A stretch of 64,000 nucleotides of DNA from Leptodactylus fallax (GCA_947044405.1 CAMRHE010000206.1:1798001-1862000), one strand, 5' to 3'; numbered from the stretch's first letter, positions 25,281 to 37,269 are shown. A program made the numbers and translations. Notes: generated by a model from the sequence alone, not told the origin.

Positions 25281-25807
25281 TGATACGGCCCCGACAGAGC
25301 CCTGATCTCATCATCCAGTCTGTCTGGGATTACATGGCGGGACAGAAGGATTGGAGCAAGCCTACATCCACAGAAGATCTGTACTTAGTTCTCCAAGATG
25401 GCGGGAACATCCTCCCTGCCGAGATCCTTCAAAAACAGCAAGTGAAAGCCATGAATAACACGGTGGAGACATTCCAATCCAAATGGAACCCGTGCAACAC
25501 GTATTGCATTTCACATGCTCTCTGAAGGTTTCTTTCCCCATGTATTTCATTGTTTTGTAAGCTTTGTAATAGATAAATTAATAAAAAAAAAAAAAATAGC
25601 AAGTGTACCCAAAAGAATTGATGGAAGGCAAAGGGCAAAGGTCACACCAAATATTGATGGGATTTAGATTTCTCTTTTGTTCATTCACTTTATCTAGTTA
25701 ATTGATAAAAAAAAAATGAAACTATTAACACTTCTATTTCTTAACACGTTCTTTCTTTGCAGCATTTTTTTTTTTTACACCTGCCTAAAACATTTGCACC
25801 ATACTGT
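25281..25807 (+). pseudogene. 3' end of a Tc1-like transposon, interrupted
   Basis: Translation of the left part gives SPDLIIQSVWDYM and KPTSTEDLYLVLQD, then LPAEILQK. This is the C-terminal end of a Tc1-like transposase, where the usual catalytic glutamate of the NPIE box is replaced here by glutamine in IIQS. After a 150-bp insertion the same reading resumes as ASVPKRID, followed by a degraded end and a right terminus with ACACCTGCCTAAAAC and GCACCATACTGT. The 5' two thirds of the element are missing. It is a different lineage from the intact element at 59915. Confidence 0.7.
25445..25591 (+). mobile_element. Poly(A)-tailed retroposed insertion inside a Tc1 relic
   Basis: About 147 bp separates two copies of the host sequence AAAAANAGCAAGTG (25431-25444 and 25592-25605, one mismatch). 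Removing the insert and one copy restores a continuous Tc1-like segment. The insert ends in an A-run immediately after AATAAA (25580-25585). Poly(A) plus target-site duplication is the hallmark of LINE-driven retroposition, and the direction is + strand. I do not recognise the source: it could be a 5'-truncated mRNA end or the 3' tail of a LINE or SINE. An A-run directly on AATAAA, without the usual 10-30 nt spacing, favours a LINE/SINE tail. Confidence 0.6.
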
Positions 25808-27629
25808 CCCTGTGATCAGAGCTCTACATGCACCGAGTCTAATGTAAAACCAGATAGAAATGTGGGCGTCTCTGGTTTTGGTGACTGTGGAATCAGAGCA
25901 AAACAACAATACTGTAGGTGTGAACGGAGTCTAAGCTGCCTCGCATACACTTAGTGTCCACACAGTAATGTGCAAGTTTATGGGAGATTTGCAGAGGACA
26001 GTCGTTAAATGTTGTGCTTTTAAGGAAATCATGGGGTAATTACCTAATGAAGAGAAGCTTTTGTCATGCGGTTTATTAATAGGTACGTGCTTGCGGTAAA
26101 TTGCACACACATTCCCGAGAGGCTAATTGGATGTTTGGGAGGTGTGTGGGCATGAAGTGCAGGGGTAGCAGTCAGCCTCATTCACACCATGTAATAATAA
26201 CATTTTTCTGGCGCGCAGACCGGCATCACCACAGTGGCGGGTTAGGCCTCAGCAGGGACTTTTATCGCACTCTCTTCACCCCTGTATGGAGGTCAGTCCA
26301 GAGCTTTACTAAAGAGTGGCGAGTGGTGAAAAACACCTCACATCTCATCATAAAATCTGTATCTTAAGGCAGGAGGGGAATAATAGCTCCGAACATGACC
26401 GTGACCACACACTGATAAGAGAAAGAGGCCGCATCACACACCACCACCCAGGAGGCTAGGACGGACTGCACATAAACTGCTACCAGTCGTCTATGTGGAA
26501 ATACAGCAAAATCATTGTATGGTGAGGGCCCTTGCAGAGGCGTAACTTGAAGCTCCAGGGCCCCAATGCTAAATCTGTAATGGGGCCCTTACCTGCCTTG
26601 TGCCATTTACAATGGTGGTATATTTTATATGGCAGAGCCCCCCTCCCAGGATCCAGGGCTCAGTAGTAACTGAAACCTCTGAACCCCCTATTGATACACC
26701 CGAGTCCTGCAATTTTGCATCAATTCTTACCCGTTTCAAGATCTCTGCTTGCTGTCTGTGAATTGACACATTCAGATATTGAAGAGTTGTCCTTATATCC
26801 TATGTACAGAGATGCAGGGCTAGCTATAAGAAGAGCTGTGACTGTAATGTGACACACACCTGTAGTACATACAAGTATGTGACATACACCTGAATTTTTT
26901 TTAGTATAGAAGTTTCTATTCACTGACAAGTAGATATTTTTAATTCAATGTATAGTGATATTTCCTCTCTAGCAACCAACTGAGGCTCTGTATACAATGC
27001 ACTGACTACATCATATAAGTGATTTTATAGTCTGTTCACTTGTGACATTGCAGCAATACCTCCTGCTGCCAATAGAGGCGCCAGTCTGGAGATGCCGTAA
27101 ATGCTCTGATCCTTTAGGCCCTACAAATAACCATGTACATAACTAATATACGCTATAAGCCCCTGTTCTTTGTAACCACCAGTTACAGGGTTATTTCTTG
27201 ACTACAGACTGGAAGTGGTCAGTGGTAAGAGCTTGCATCATACCGAAATCATAAGATCGCAGTGATCCCAAGGTGACCGGAGATTTGTAACAATGACTGA
27301 TCGGTTCCATGTATTATGCCATGCATGTGTGGACTGGGACTGATACCTCACAGTTACATTGGACAGACTTAATGATTCTGGATAGGGGTCAGGTAGGTTC
27401 AAAAATTTCTGGGAAAAATGGTTATTGATAAGTGGTTCAGACAACATAATTGGATTATTAATCCATTTTAAAATTAATGTCATGTCTATGGCGAGACCAA
27501 TACTTGTGTAATATGTGGGGGTGGAGGGATTGGGGGATTGATTCTTCATCTGCAGAAGGTTTGATGCAGATCTTCTAACCCATTCATTTGAGTGGAGTAA
27601 GCAGAGGCCTCAGGTGTATAGAACTGATT

Positions 27630-28240
27630 TTACCATAACCCCCCAACTTTCAAAGGACTGAAAGAGGACATGTGTGATGTAGGAGCTAATATATGTATGT
27701 ATGTATAGTAAACCCCACTTTTCAGCCCTGTCCTTCTATGCCCCCCACACAGTATAACACCACTATAGTGGCCCTGACACTGTCTCATGCCTCTTGTGGT
27801 CACCGTACAGTATAATGTCCTCTTGAAATCCCTATGGATTATAATATCCCCCTGAATATGCAACTACATAATATTCTCCTGTATATGCCTTTACAGTATA
27901 ATGCCCCCCATTATAATATCCTCCTGAATATGCTGTCACATTATAATATCGCCCTCCTGGTGCCCCACTGTATAATGTCCTCCTGAGTATGCCCACACAC
28001 TATAACGCATCAAATGTTGGCTTTAGAGAGCAGCAGACAATGTGGTGACATCACTACATTGCACCTATTATTTCCAAAATGCGGGGAGCAGAGACGGGGG
28101 ACGAATTGTGAAGCTGGGAATGGACGGCTCCCTACTTCATCATTCTATTCGTTGAGTTGAAGCCAGGACATACTTCCTGCCCACAGAATCCGGGACTGTC
28201 CCGCTGAATCTGGGATGGATGGGAGCTATGACTCTACTGT
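27630..28240. repeat. Degenerate repeat rich in TATAATGCCCCC motifs
   Basis: The sequence repeats variants of TATAATGTCCTCCTGA and TATAATGCCCCCC at irregular spacing between about 27750 and 28010, followed by a tail with GGGACTGTCCCGCTGAATC. A shorter copy with CGTATAATGCCCCTTAGTGG lies at 56080-56260. The irregular spacing suggests an old dispersed repeat and not a satellite array. No coding content is supported. Confidence 0.45.
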
Positions 28241-28355
28241 AAGCTGAAACATATCTACAATGTCTTAATATACCCTTACACATAGTGGAAACTTTTCTAC
28301 ATACAGTAGCTCTGCATACAAGCAGTTTTGTCCTTCTTGATGGACTTTAGGTTAA

Positions 28356-28633
28356 AGGGAGTCTGTCAGCAGTAAAATGGGTTATAAACCTAATCCCAGT
28401 ACCTTGTAGAGATGATTCTACCGCTTTTCATGCTTTGGTGGTGTCACTGAGCTTGTCTGGGCTTTGGTCTCAGCTCTAAATTCCCAGGTAAATCACTTAT
28501 TCCCATAATTTATATATGAATAAAACAAAGACTTACATGAAAATGTCGCTCAGAAGCTGAACAACAGAGACATATTTGGAAACTGTCGACTAAGCTATAC
28601 AAAGTACTGGGATTTATTGCTGACTGGCTCCCT
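28356..28633. repeat. TTAA-flanked MITE, AGGGAGTCTGTCAGCAG family
   Basis: Flanked by TTAA at 28352-28355 and 28634-28637. It begins AGGGAGTCTGTCAGCAG and ends with a near-complement containing GCTGACTGGCTCCCT. Near the left, CCCAGTACCTTGTAG mirrors a right-hand AAGTACTGGG. Another element end (AGGGTTTGTCCAAGATT) starts directly at 28638, sharing the TTAA. Confidence 0.75.
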
Positions 28634-29908
28634 TTAAAGGGTTTGTCCAAGATTAAAAAAAATATGTCTAAGGGTAGGAAGCTATACAATAAAGAACTAA
28701 CTTATCCGCCATCCCAGTTGATCTTGCAGTGATGACGTAATGTATATAAGTTCACTTGACCGCTGAGGCCAGTATTTCCCTGCTTCGTCATATAAATGAT
28801 GTATATAACATAGTTGGGGTTCGCCGTAGTGGAGGGACCGTATAATACTTCATACAGCCCTTTCATTACATTTTATATAGGGGTCTCGGGTGACCTTGTA
28901 ATCTCCCTCCATCAGGCAGGTGACGTGTGAACCAGTTAAATGTAAGGCGATTAACTCCACGTCTGGGGATTTGCTTTATGTTCCAGGTTGATCCTATTGA
29001 AAATAATAGATAATTGATGTGGATAATGTGATGATTCTGTCTGTACAGAGGCCGCAGTTGCACACTATTGTGTGCCTTACATCCTGAGCAGAGCAGGCTT
29101 TCACCGCGAGACGGCTGTGAATAAAGGCCGCACTTTAGGATTTCTATAGGAAGGACGTGAGCTGCCAGCAGTATATCAGTACTATAAAACCCTCGGTCAT
29201 TATCTCCAACACCTTACCTCACTCCCTCCCTTCCTCCTTTCCCAATCTCGGAATAGAAACAAATCAATGCTCCTGTTTTTATTCCTGTCCCTGAAGAGGG
29301 GGCAACCTTGAAATGTTCTTCCCTGACAACAAACAGCCGATCAGCCATGAGCCTGGTTCACACTGCAGAGAGGGGTTCTGCAGATAAGAGGTCTACGGGA
29401 CACGCACAGCACCTGTATCGGGCCCCAAAGCCTTCCATGAGCCTCTCTGTCTTCACACATCTCCCCTGCAGTATGCCTGTCAGCATATCTGCCATTGTTC
29501 TCAGCGCGGTTAATCTGCTTTCTTTATGGTATCCTCTATAGAGAGAACAAGCTGCTAGTACTGAGCCGAGCGCTTACACAGACAGGAATTCTCAGTACAA
29601 TTACATTTGCTTTTATCAACAGTCGGAAGGAAAAAAAAAAATCTGCATCCGAAAAACCGCTACGTATCCCTAGCTGAGATGGTCTGGATGCTCATAAATA
29701 TGTGTGCAAATATAGTATATAGTGGAAACCAAATATTGTGGACCATGCTGATACTCCTAGTTACTATTCTACCAGTTTCGCAAGAACCAGTGCTGCACAT
29801 ATATGCACACATATGCTTATACTTCCGTCTGCTATGTATAGGTTCCAGTGCCTGAGGATAGGTCATCAGTATCAGAAATGCCTTTAAAGTTCTGGAAATC
29901 CCCTTTAA

Positions 29909-30120
29909 GGTCAAGGCCCCACATTGCGGTAACACAGCTTTTTTTGTTGCAGATTTTGTTTTGTATTTTTGAGCCAAAGCCAGGAGTGGATTGAGGAAAA
30001 GGTAGTTGAAAAAGTACTTCCTATATATTTCCCACTTCTTTTGTAGCCATTCTTGGCTTTGGCTCCAAAATCCGCAACAAAAAAAAAAACTGTGTTTCCA
30101 TCACGTGGGGCTTAGCCTAA
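29909..30120. repeat. CAAGGCCCCAC-type MITE
   Basis: The left end GGTCAAGGCCCCACATTGCG is answered by CACGTGGGGCTTAGCCTAA. GTTGCAGATTTTG at the left pairs with CAAAATCCGCAAC at the right, and GAGCCAAAGCCAGGAG pairs with TCTTGGCTTTGGCTC. It is a near-perfect long hairpin of about 210 bp, related in its ends to the elements at 20116 and 24639. Confidence 0.6.
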
Positions 30121-30252
30121 ACAATGCTTATGATGTAGCAATTTATCACTGACTGATCTTGGATGACGTGTGCTTGGAGATTCCACCATATTACAGTGAA
30201 ATGATGATAGTAGTTACATAGTACCAAGGCAGGGCATCAAAGATGGCTGAGG

Positions 30253-30467
30253 TTAGGTTCACACTAGCGCCGGGCTCTCCTTTGTTTGGGTTCCCTAAAA
30301 GAGAGCCAGACCGCTACTACAGCGGTTATACAGGGAGACTGGCGGACCGCCGGATGCCCACCATCTCCAAGCTGAAATTGGTGGAGAAAAAAAAGTCTTT
30401 CTTGCAGGACTTTTTTCTCCGCCCATTTTCGGCAGTCTCTGCAACACAGATGTGAACCCAGTCTTAA
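30253..30467. repeat. TAGGTTCACACTAGCG-type MITE, copy 2
   Basis: Begins TTAGGTTCACACTAGCGCC and ends ACAGATGTGAACCCAGTC. The shared interior TTGCAGGACTTTTTTCTCCGCC ties it to the copy at 18293. A 70-codon open frame lies within it and is not considered a gene. Confidence 0.6.
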
Positions 30468-31709
30468 CTGCGACTGCATTTGCACACAGCATACTACGGA
30501 TCTTACCATCAAAGTTTTTGTATACCCAAAATTAAGAAAATTAAAAAGTGGAATGAAATTGGTGAAATGGTAAACATTACTGAAACTGATGAAGGGACCT
30601 TTTCGGCAACATGCCAGCGAACACTGTAAAGAACGGTTGTGAAAAACAGATGCAATGGTCCATTTTTATTTTTTTTTATTTTTTTAACAGTCACTTTCCA
30701 TCTGTGGGGCAGCCGTTTTCACAGATCCCTCATAGACTTAAGTGTATTGACAGATTTGTGAATAATGGACAAAAATAGAACATGATCTATTTTTTGACAG
30801 ACTGTTAAAAGGCCCCATTGAAACCACCGTGTTCTAAAACAGCTGTGTGACAAGTGTGACTAAAACGGCCACCAAATAGATGTTTTTCACAGTGTTAGAC
30901 CCAATTTTAAGCCTTGTATACTAGTCCATAGTTGACAACCATAATGTTATCTAGAAAAATTACAGTGAAAAAGATGGACTTTTACAGGAGGATATAGACT
31001 AGGTAGAGGAAATTGTAAAAAGCAAAAAAATCAAAGAGAATCGCTTTAAGAAAAAAAAAAAGTTAATGGCAACCAAAGGTTATAACATGACTGCTAAAAA
31101 AAAAAAAAAAAAAAAGTTTCAGGCATCAAGAAGATCTATTAGGCAACGTCTGTTAGAAAAAATGAGATATCAGAGGAACAGAATTATCAAAGTGAAGTCA
31201 ACATCACAGGTCAAAAAGACTGCGATCGACATTTCCTGCTCATTCACTGAGGAGGGTTGGATACAAGGTCACAGTACAGTTGGACATCGTCTGCGATACC
31301 ATAGACCCTGATGGGGGAGTTCTTCGGGATAAGATGTAGATCTGCTCAAGGAATCATAAGGGTTGAAATGAGTTTACGGAGGTGGACACTGGGGAATACA
31401 AAAGAGGCCCACAATGCCCTGATCGATGATTACATTTTTTGATGTTGGGCTATCACGGCCTTTTCTCTTCCTCAAGTATCACTTCTCTAAAGCTCAGCAT
31501 GAGACGGATGTATGCAGCAATGTTTTATGAGAAGATTATGCAAGAAAAAAGTTAGGTGGAAATGACCTGAAGTAGTGATCCCAGCTGGTGGTAATACATT
31601 ACTCAAGAGAGCTCAGCAAGTGCCCTAGTTTAAGTGAGACAGAACACATTTGTGCAAGACTAGGATATTGTAACCACATGATGGTTTGATGCATTTTTCT
31701 TACTTTTAA

Positions 31710-31991
31710 AGGGAGTCTGTCACCAGAACGCAGCCGCAGATTAGGGTCACCTGAATCAGACTGGTTTTCCCCTTGTGAATCATTACTTCCTTTGCTGAGA
31801 TATCACAGTTTTTGTCAATATGCAAATGAGCTCTTTGAAGCAACTGAAGCACCTTATCGCTCCAAAGAGATCATTTGCATACAGACAAAAACAGTGATGG
31901 GTCACTGATTCACACTGTTTGATTCAGGTGACTCTAACCTATCTATCTGAGGGTCTGCGTTGATATATTAGGTTCTCATCAAAGACTCCCT
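31710..31991. repeat. TTAA-flanked MITE, AGGGAGTCTGTCACC type
   Basis: Flanked by TTAA at 31706-31709 and 31992-31995. The left arm has AGGGAGTCTGTCACCAG and GGGTCACCTGAATCAGAC. The right arm has TGATTCAGGTGACTC and ends AGACTCCCT. TTTGCATATTGAC-like and CAAATGAGCTC pieces pair in the middle. Confidence 0.75.
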
Positions 31992-32689
31992 TTAATATGT
32001 GTTGAAATCTTGTTACTTCTTTGTGGGGGGAAAAAAACAGTATTTTCCAGGTTTCTGTTCACTAGCTTCTTGGACTTTTTTCAAGTAAAATTGGTCACGC
32101 TGCTGTCTGATATATTGTAGTTTACTGTGACTATGTTGGAGGCCAAGGACATAACGTAAGGCTCACAGACCATGGTGTAAAAATTCTGAAAGTATGCTTT
32201 GCTTACAACCATCAGTCACGTCTCATGTGTACATTTTAGCAACATTTACTTTTCCTTCTCTGTCTAGGCCTAGACTGCAATGAAGCCTTACTTTTTGTGC
32301 ACACAGGCTTCCCATCATCTCCATGCACTGTCAATTACCGACCCCTACACAGTAATTGGACTCCCTTTTATGCCTCCTTGTCCCCCATGCATGATACTTT
32401 TGTCATGGGAGGGTTAATTTTCTCCTTTCTGACAGTGGAAGGCTGTGTATCCTACATCTTTTTCCCATGTCTCATTTAAGAGCTTCAGAGTAATACATTT
32501 ATGATGCATAGACTGGTGGAAAAAGATAAGATATCAAAGAAGTTTAATAAGCCTTAGTGTGGAGAGGGTGACCTGTAAGCCCCCTGACTTCTGGGACTGC
32601 AACTCATATAGTTTCGCCAGTGGTTGGGTTCCATTTCTTGCTTTTCTAAGGGTTCAAAGCCATTTGGACAACAACTGCAGTACATCTTA

Positions 32690-33269
32690 TCTCTTTCTCT
32701 TATATATATAAAAATGTTTGTCTGTCGGTCTGTTCTTTATGTCCGACCAAACGACTGGCCCGATCTTCACCAAATTTGGCACACAGGTACATCAGGTGTC
32801 CGGGAAGGTTTTAGACCAGGTCTCAGCTCTCTATGACATACCGTTCCTGAGATACAGTATTCCCAAAAAATGACCTGCTTAAGCCAATAGAAGCCTGCTA
32901 GTCTTTCACTCATATTCCAACTTCCATACACACGGTGACATGTCCCTTATCAGCCAATAGCAGCTCGCAGGCACTTAGTCTCCACATGCACGCAGCTTTA
33001 CACCAGGTTTCCATAGCAACCAAGCTATTTATGACCTGTATTAGTCAATAGCAGTTCGCAGGTCCTTAAATATTCAGTCGTACGTGTATCAGCCAATATA
33101 ACTGTACCTATACTGGACTACCATACTGGATGTCAGCATTCTTATAAACTGAAACATATTTAAACTACACACAATTGACATACAAAATAGACCAGTGCCA
33201 ATTCTTATGGGGCCACTACACAAACAAAAAATGAAAATATACCCATGCAAAGCAGAGTCCTTCTGCTAG
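32690..33269 (+). mobile_element. Non-autonomous Helitron-like element
   Basis: The 5' end reads TCTTATATATATAAAAATG followed by GTTTGTCTGTCGGTCTG and GACCAAACGACTGGCC. I recall this arrangement from non-autonomous Helitrons of animals. The 3' end has a 6-bp stem hairpin, AGCAGA with TCTGCT, ending CTAG before a T at 33270; a short hairpin just before CTAR is the Helitron 3' signature. No inverted terminal repeats or flanking duplication are seen, as expected for rolling-circle elements. No Rep/helicase is encoded. The exact 5' border is uncertain by about 10 bp. Confidence 0.65.
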
Positions 33270-33779
33270 TATATAATAAAATAATAATATTTTGCACAGA
33301 GTGGTCATCGCTGAAATGATCATTCCTACAAACATTTTCACTACTGTATCCTTAATAATGACATACTGAGGATCAGTTGTGGGTAGCACATAACCCTATA
33401 AGCAGGGGGCACGCTGCTGACAATGGTGCCAACTGTTAACTGAACATGTAGATGTAAGTAGATAAGTGCGGAGAGACTTGATATACTGTCAGTTGACGCT
33501 TGTTATGGGCAATTCAGCTGCCCGTGTAAAAGGACCCTTAGGAACTCTTTAGGCAACTAAAGTGTTGTGTGATCGTAAAGACCAGACTGCACACAGATCC
33601 ATTAAAAACAATGGAGCCATATAAGCTTCATTTTTTGTGGACCCTCCGTCCTTATGAAAAACATTTACAGCATGTCCGATCAGAAAATGGCATTCAATGT
33701 ACAATTCAAGATTTCCTTGGACTGTACACTGAAGCTTCTTAGCTCCGCATCATTCTTTTTATTCTCTGTTGTTCCTTAA

Positions 33780-34325
33780 AGGAATTTTCCACTTTCAGAC
33801 TAATATTGAGAGACAAATGTTATTGTTTGTATAATAAAAGGATATACAATTTTCCAATATACTTTCTGTAGATATTCCTCATGGTTTTCTAGATCTCTGC
33901 TTGCCGTCATTCATTCTGCTTACCTCTAGTGGATGAAAGTCTGACCATGGTCATGTGATATATGGTCCATGGTCATGTGAGGGACACACAGGTGCACAGC
34001 TCGTCATAGTCACAGCACAGTAATCAGACATCTGCCTGGTAATAAGCTGTGCATGTCTGTATTCTTCACATGACCATGGACTGTATATCACATGACCATG
34101 GACTGCATATCACATGACCATGGACTGCATATCACATGACCATGGACTGCATATCACATGACCATGGTCAGACTTTTATCCACTAAAAGTAACACAATGA
34201 ATGACAACAAGCAGAGATCTAGAAAACTGTGAGGAATTGTAAAAATTGTGGAAAATTGTAAAACTTTTTATTATACAAACAATAACATTTGGCTCTCAAT
34301 ATTGGTCTGAAAGTGGCCAAACCCT
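33780..34325. mobile_element. TTAA-flanked long-inverted-repeat element with internal tandem repeat
   Basis: Flanked by TTAA at 33776-33779 and 34326-34329. The arms run about 120 bp: CCACTTTCAGACTAATATTG at the left answers CAATATTGGTCTGAAAGTGG at the right, and TTATTGTTTGTATAATAAAA answers TTTTTATTATACAAACAATA. It encodes nothing. The loop contains the 22-bp tandem repeat listed next, so the interior has grown by local duplication. Confidence 0.8.
34067..34166. repeat. 22-bp tandem repeat, about 4.5 copies
   Basis: Units start at 34067, 34089, 34111, 34133 and 34155, with consensus CACATGACCATGGACTGCAT plus AT. The copies are almost identical, the first differing by TGTAT for TGCAT. Inverted pieces of the same unit (CCATGGTCATGTGA) lie at about 33943-33983 on the other side of the parent element. 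Confidence 0.9.
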
Positions 34326-34750
34326 TTAAGCCACCATGGGGGATAAAAACAAAGGACGTCTGAAAGTGCACTAACTGAAGTCATGATAACTGTGGATAAT
34401 GGAAGATAAAGGGAGGGAAAATTAATTTAAAAAAAAAGATAAGACAAACGGGAACAGCCTTTCATGTACAGACGGAACAGGGACCCCATAAAAAACTTGA
34501 GTTATGGGACTTTATGGTTACTTTTTACACCCCTGGTTTGTCTCTACTATTACATGTATATTCATGAATTGGGTGTGCACATTGAAGGAGTCATTGGGAG
34601 AAATGATTATTTATGTCTCTTCTTAACCTTTCTCATTTTTTCTTAGCTGTATTTCCATGTGCCAATTTACTAAATAGGTGCACCGTGTGTAATAAATCGT
34701 GCACACATTCACCTCAAGATGAATTTCTGATTACACTGTTGTATGCTGCA

Positions 34751-35180
34751 CACTATATAGATTTACATTTGTAGTTATATACTGTACAGATTTACATTAG
34801 TAGATACTGTACAGATTTACCTTAGTAGATATATATACTGTATAGATTTACATTAGTAGATATACTGTACAGATTTACATTAGTAATATATTGTACAGAT
34901 TTACATTAGTAGTTATATACTGTACAGATTTACATTAGTAGATATACTGTACAGATTTACATTAGTAGATATACTGTACAGATTTACATTAGTATTATAT
35001 ACTGTACAGATTTACATAGAATATACTGTACAGTTTACATTTAGATATACTGTACAGATTTACATTAGTAGTTATATACTGTACAGATTTACATTAGTAG
35101 ATACTGTACAGATTTACATTAGTAGATATACTGTACAGATTTACATTAGTAGATATACTGTACAGATTTACATTAGTAGT
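34751..35180. repeat. 27-bp minisatellite, about 17 copies
   Basis: The unit is close to GATATACTGTACAGATTTAC followed by ATTAGTA. I count about 17 copies, ranging in length from about 23 to 30 bp. Variation is mainly insertion or loss of TA and TTA steps (TAGTTATATAC versus TAGATATAC) plus rare substitutions. The block lies about 400 bp from the 22-bp repeat. No coding content. Confidence 0.93.
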
Positions 35181-36918
35181 TCATTATGACAGGGATTGAT
35201 CAAGTAAACAATGTGACTAATGTCTACATCAGCATACACACTGCGCTACACCAGAACATCAGCCATAAATAAAGTCACACATTAGATGGGGCATTCCAAT
35301 TAAAAGAAAATGACTCCCAGCCTGGAAATCTGCCTGCTTGTCACAAAATTTCACGGGCGCATCAATTTATAGTCTTCCCGGCACTTGAGATGTAAATATT
35401 GAGTGGCAGCTACTGATGTGCTCTGCAAATTTTGCTAAAGTGAGGGGTCACTGCAGCCAGAGCTGGATGACAGGCCACCAACTTCCTATATTATATAAAG
35501 CGGCAGGCATCGTGCTGAACTTCACACACACTTCATAAAGGAGAAGTGACGCGCAGCAGATTTGGTGCAGAAATTTCTGCCACGCTCGCATTTATCAGAA
35601 TTCAATGTGTTTGCTGCCAAGGACTAGAATACAACCACATGTACAATATCAACCATAGAAAAATAGAATGAAAGAAAAAAGCTAGAAATCTGGGTTTTAC
35701 ATCACCATGTGATTAGGTTTTCACAACTTTGTAAACTTGGGCACAGAACGGGCATTTCCTCATTTTCCAGTGTAATATATTCTAGACCGAAAATGTAGAA
35801 GACATAACTTTAATGAATTTCATTACCCAGAAAAAAATATTCTGCCAAATAGGAGTGACGCATTCGTCTAGAGAGAAATGAAATTCTTCATTAAAAATCT
35901 GATAATTAACATCTGTCAGAATAACCTCATGTATACATATTACTGGAAAAAGAACAATCATCTCCGCTCAGTAGGGCATGGAGACGTGCGAGCCACAATG
36001 AGTGCACAATAATGAATATACATATATACCAAGCAGGCACAACGCTTACAAACAACAGTTTCTTATACGATTAGCAAAAGCAAATTCTCACAGCAGTGAT
36101 GTGCAGCAAGTACTGACAGTAATATAATCTGCTCCGCCTGATGCCAAAAAGCAAAAACTAGTGTGAACTGAGCTTTACTGAACAGGTCACATATGTACAT
36201 ACAGTATACATGGCTGCTTTCTTACAGAAATAGCACCATGCCTGTGTATGGGATGTGTTTGGCACTGCGACTCCGCTCCATTTAGGTGATGGGTACTGAA
36301 CTACAGTACCACACTGACAAGTGGAGAAGTGGGGAACTGTTTTTGGAAGGCAGCCATGTTTCCCCTTTTTGTTAGAATAGTCCTTTGATGATCATCAAGA
36401 ATTTCACCAGGATCTCCAGATATCTGTGGGGGAACAGGACAGAAATGTTTGTGCAGTAGAAATCATGCATTACATAAAGTAGTACCTACTGAAATCAATG
36501 GGTTGTCCATGTAATGCATGAACATGCCGGGTCCTCCACAGCAAGAAACACTATTTCCTACCAACCACCAAGTCTAGGCCTGATGGGGGACCCCCTCCAT
36601 TAAAGGGGTTTTCATCAATACTGATGACCTATTCTATGGAATAGGTCATCATTATTTATTTAGGAGATAAGTCATCAATATAAAATCGGTGGGGGAGTTA
36701 AAACCCAACAACCCCACCGACCATTTGTTCTCAGTAGTTGATAGAGAGAATGGAGCAGGAGGCAGACAGTTCTCTTGTCTGTGCACTGCAGATTAGATCC
36801 CCATTGCTGGTTCTGATCACGTGACCCTGGATCAGAACCAGCCCGGAACTCCCGAGTGTGCTTAGGATGGGGTTGGGAGTTGGTAAATGAACTATAGCCT
36901 GTCTAGGCTTTGGGTTAA

Positions 36919-37269
36919 AAGGGTTGTCCGGGCAAAAAATGCATTTTTTTAATACATAGGCTGGGGTATGTGAAATAAATAAATAAATAAAACACTTACC
37001 TGGCCCGCTGCTCCGGTGTCCTCCCAGCACGGTCCTTCTGCTCCAGTGTCTTCTTGAAATGAAGTTCCTCGCTGGCTGTGATGTCTTGGACGCCTTCCAC
37101 TGAAGACAATGATTGGCCTCAGTGGTCACGTGCGGCGGGTATTTCCGCCATAAGACAACAGATCAGACCGCGCTGGGAGGCACGAGAGCATCGGGGAAAG
37201 GTGAATATAATTTTTTTTTTTACCTCCTCTGGCCTATTTAAAAAAATAACATTTTTGTCTGGACAGCCC
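36919..37269. repeat. TTAA-type palindromic MITE, copy 1 of a pair with 41000
   Basis: After TTAA at 36915-36918 it begins AAGGGTTGTCCGGGCAAAAA; the right end TTTTTGTCTGGACAGCCCC is complementary and is followed by CTAA, a one-base change from TTAA. The interior shares CGGTGTCCTCCCAGCACGG-like and CCACTGAAGACAA-like segments with the copy at 41000. An (AAAT)n run is at 36972-36992. Confidence 0.7.

Noticed and set aside
27196..27260. tRNA-like GTGGTCAGTGGTAAGAGC stretch
   Set aside because: Only one weak box is visible and no B box follows at a suitable distance.
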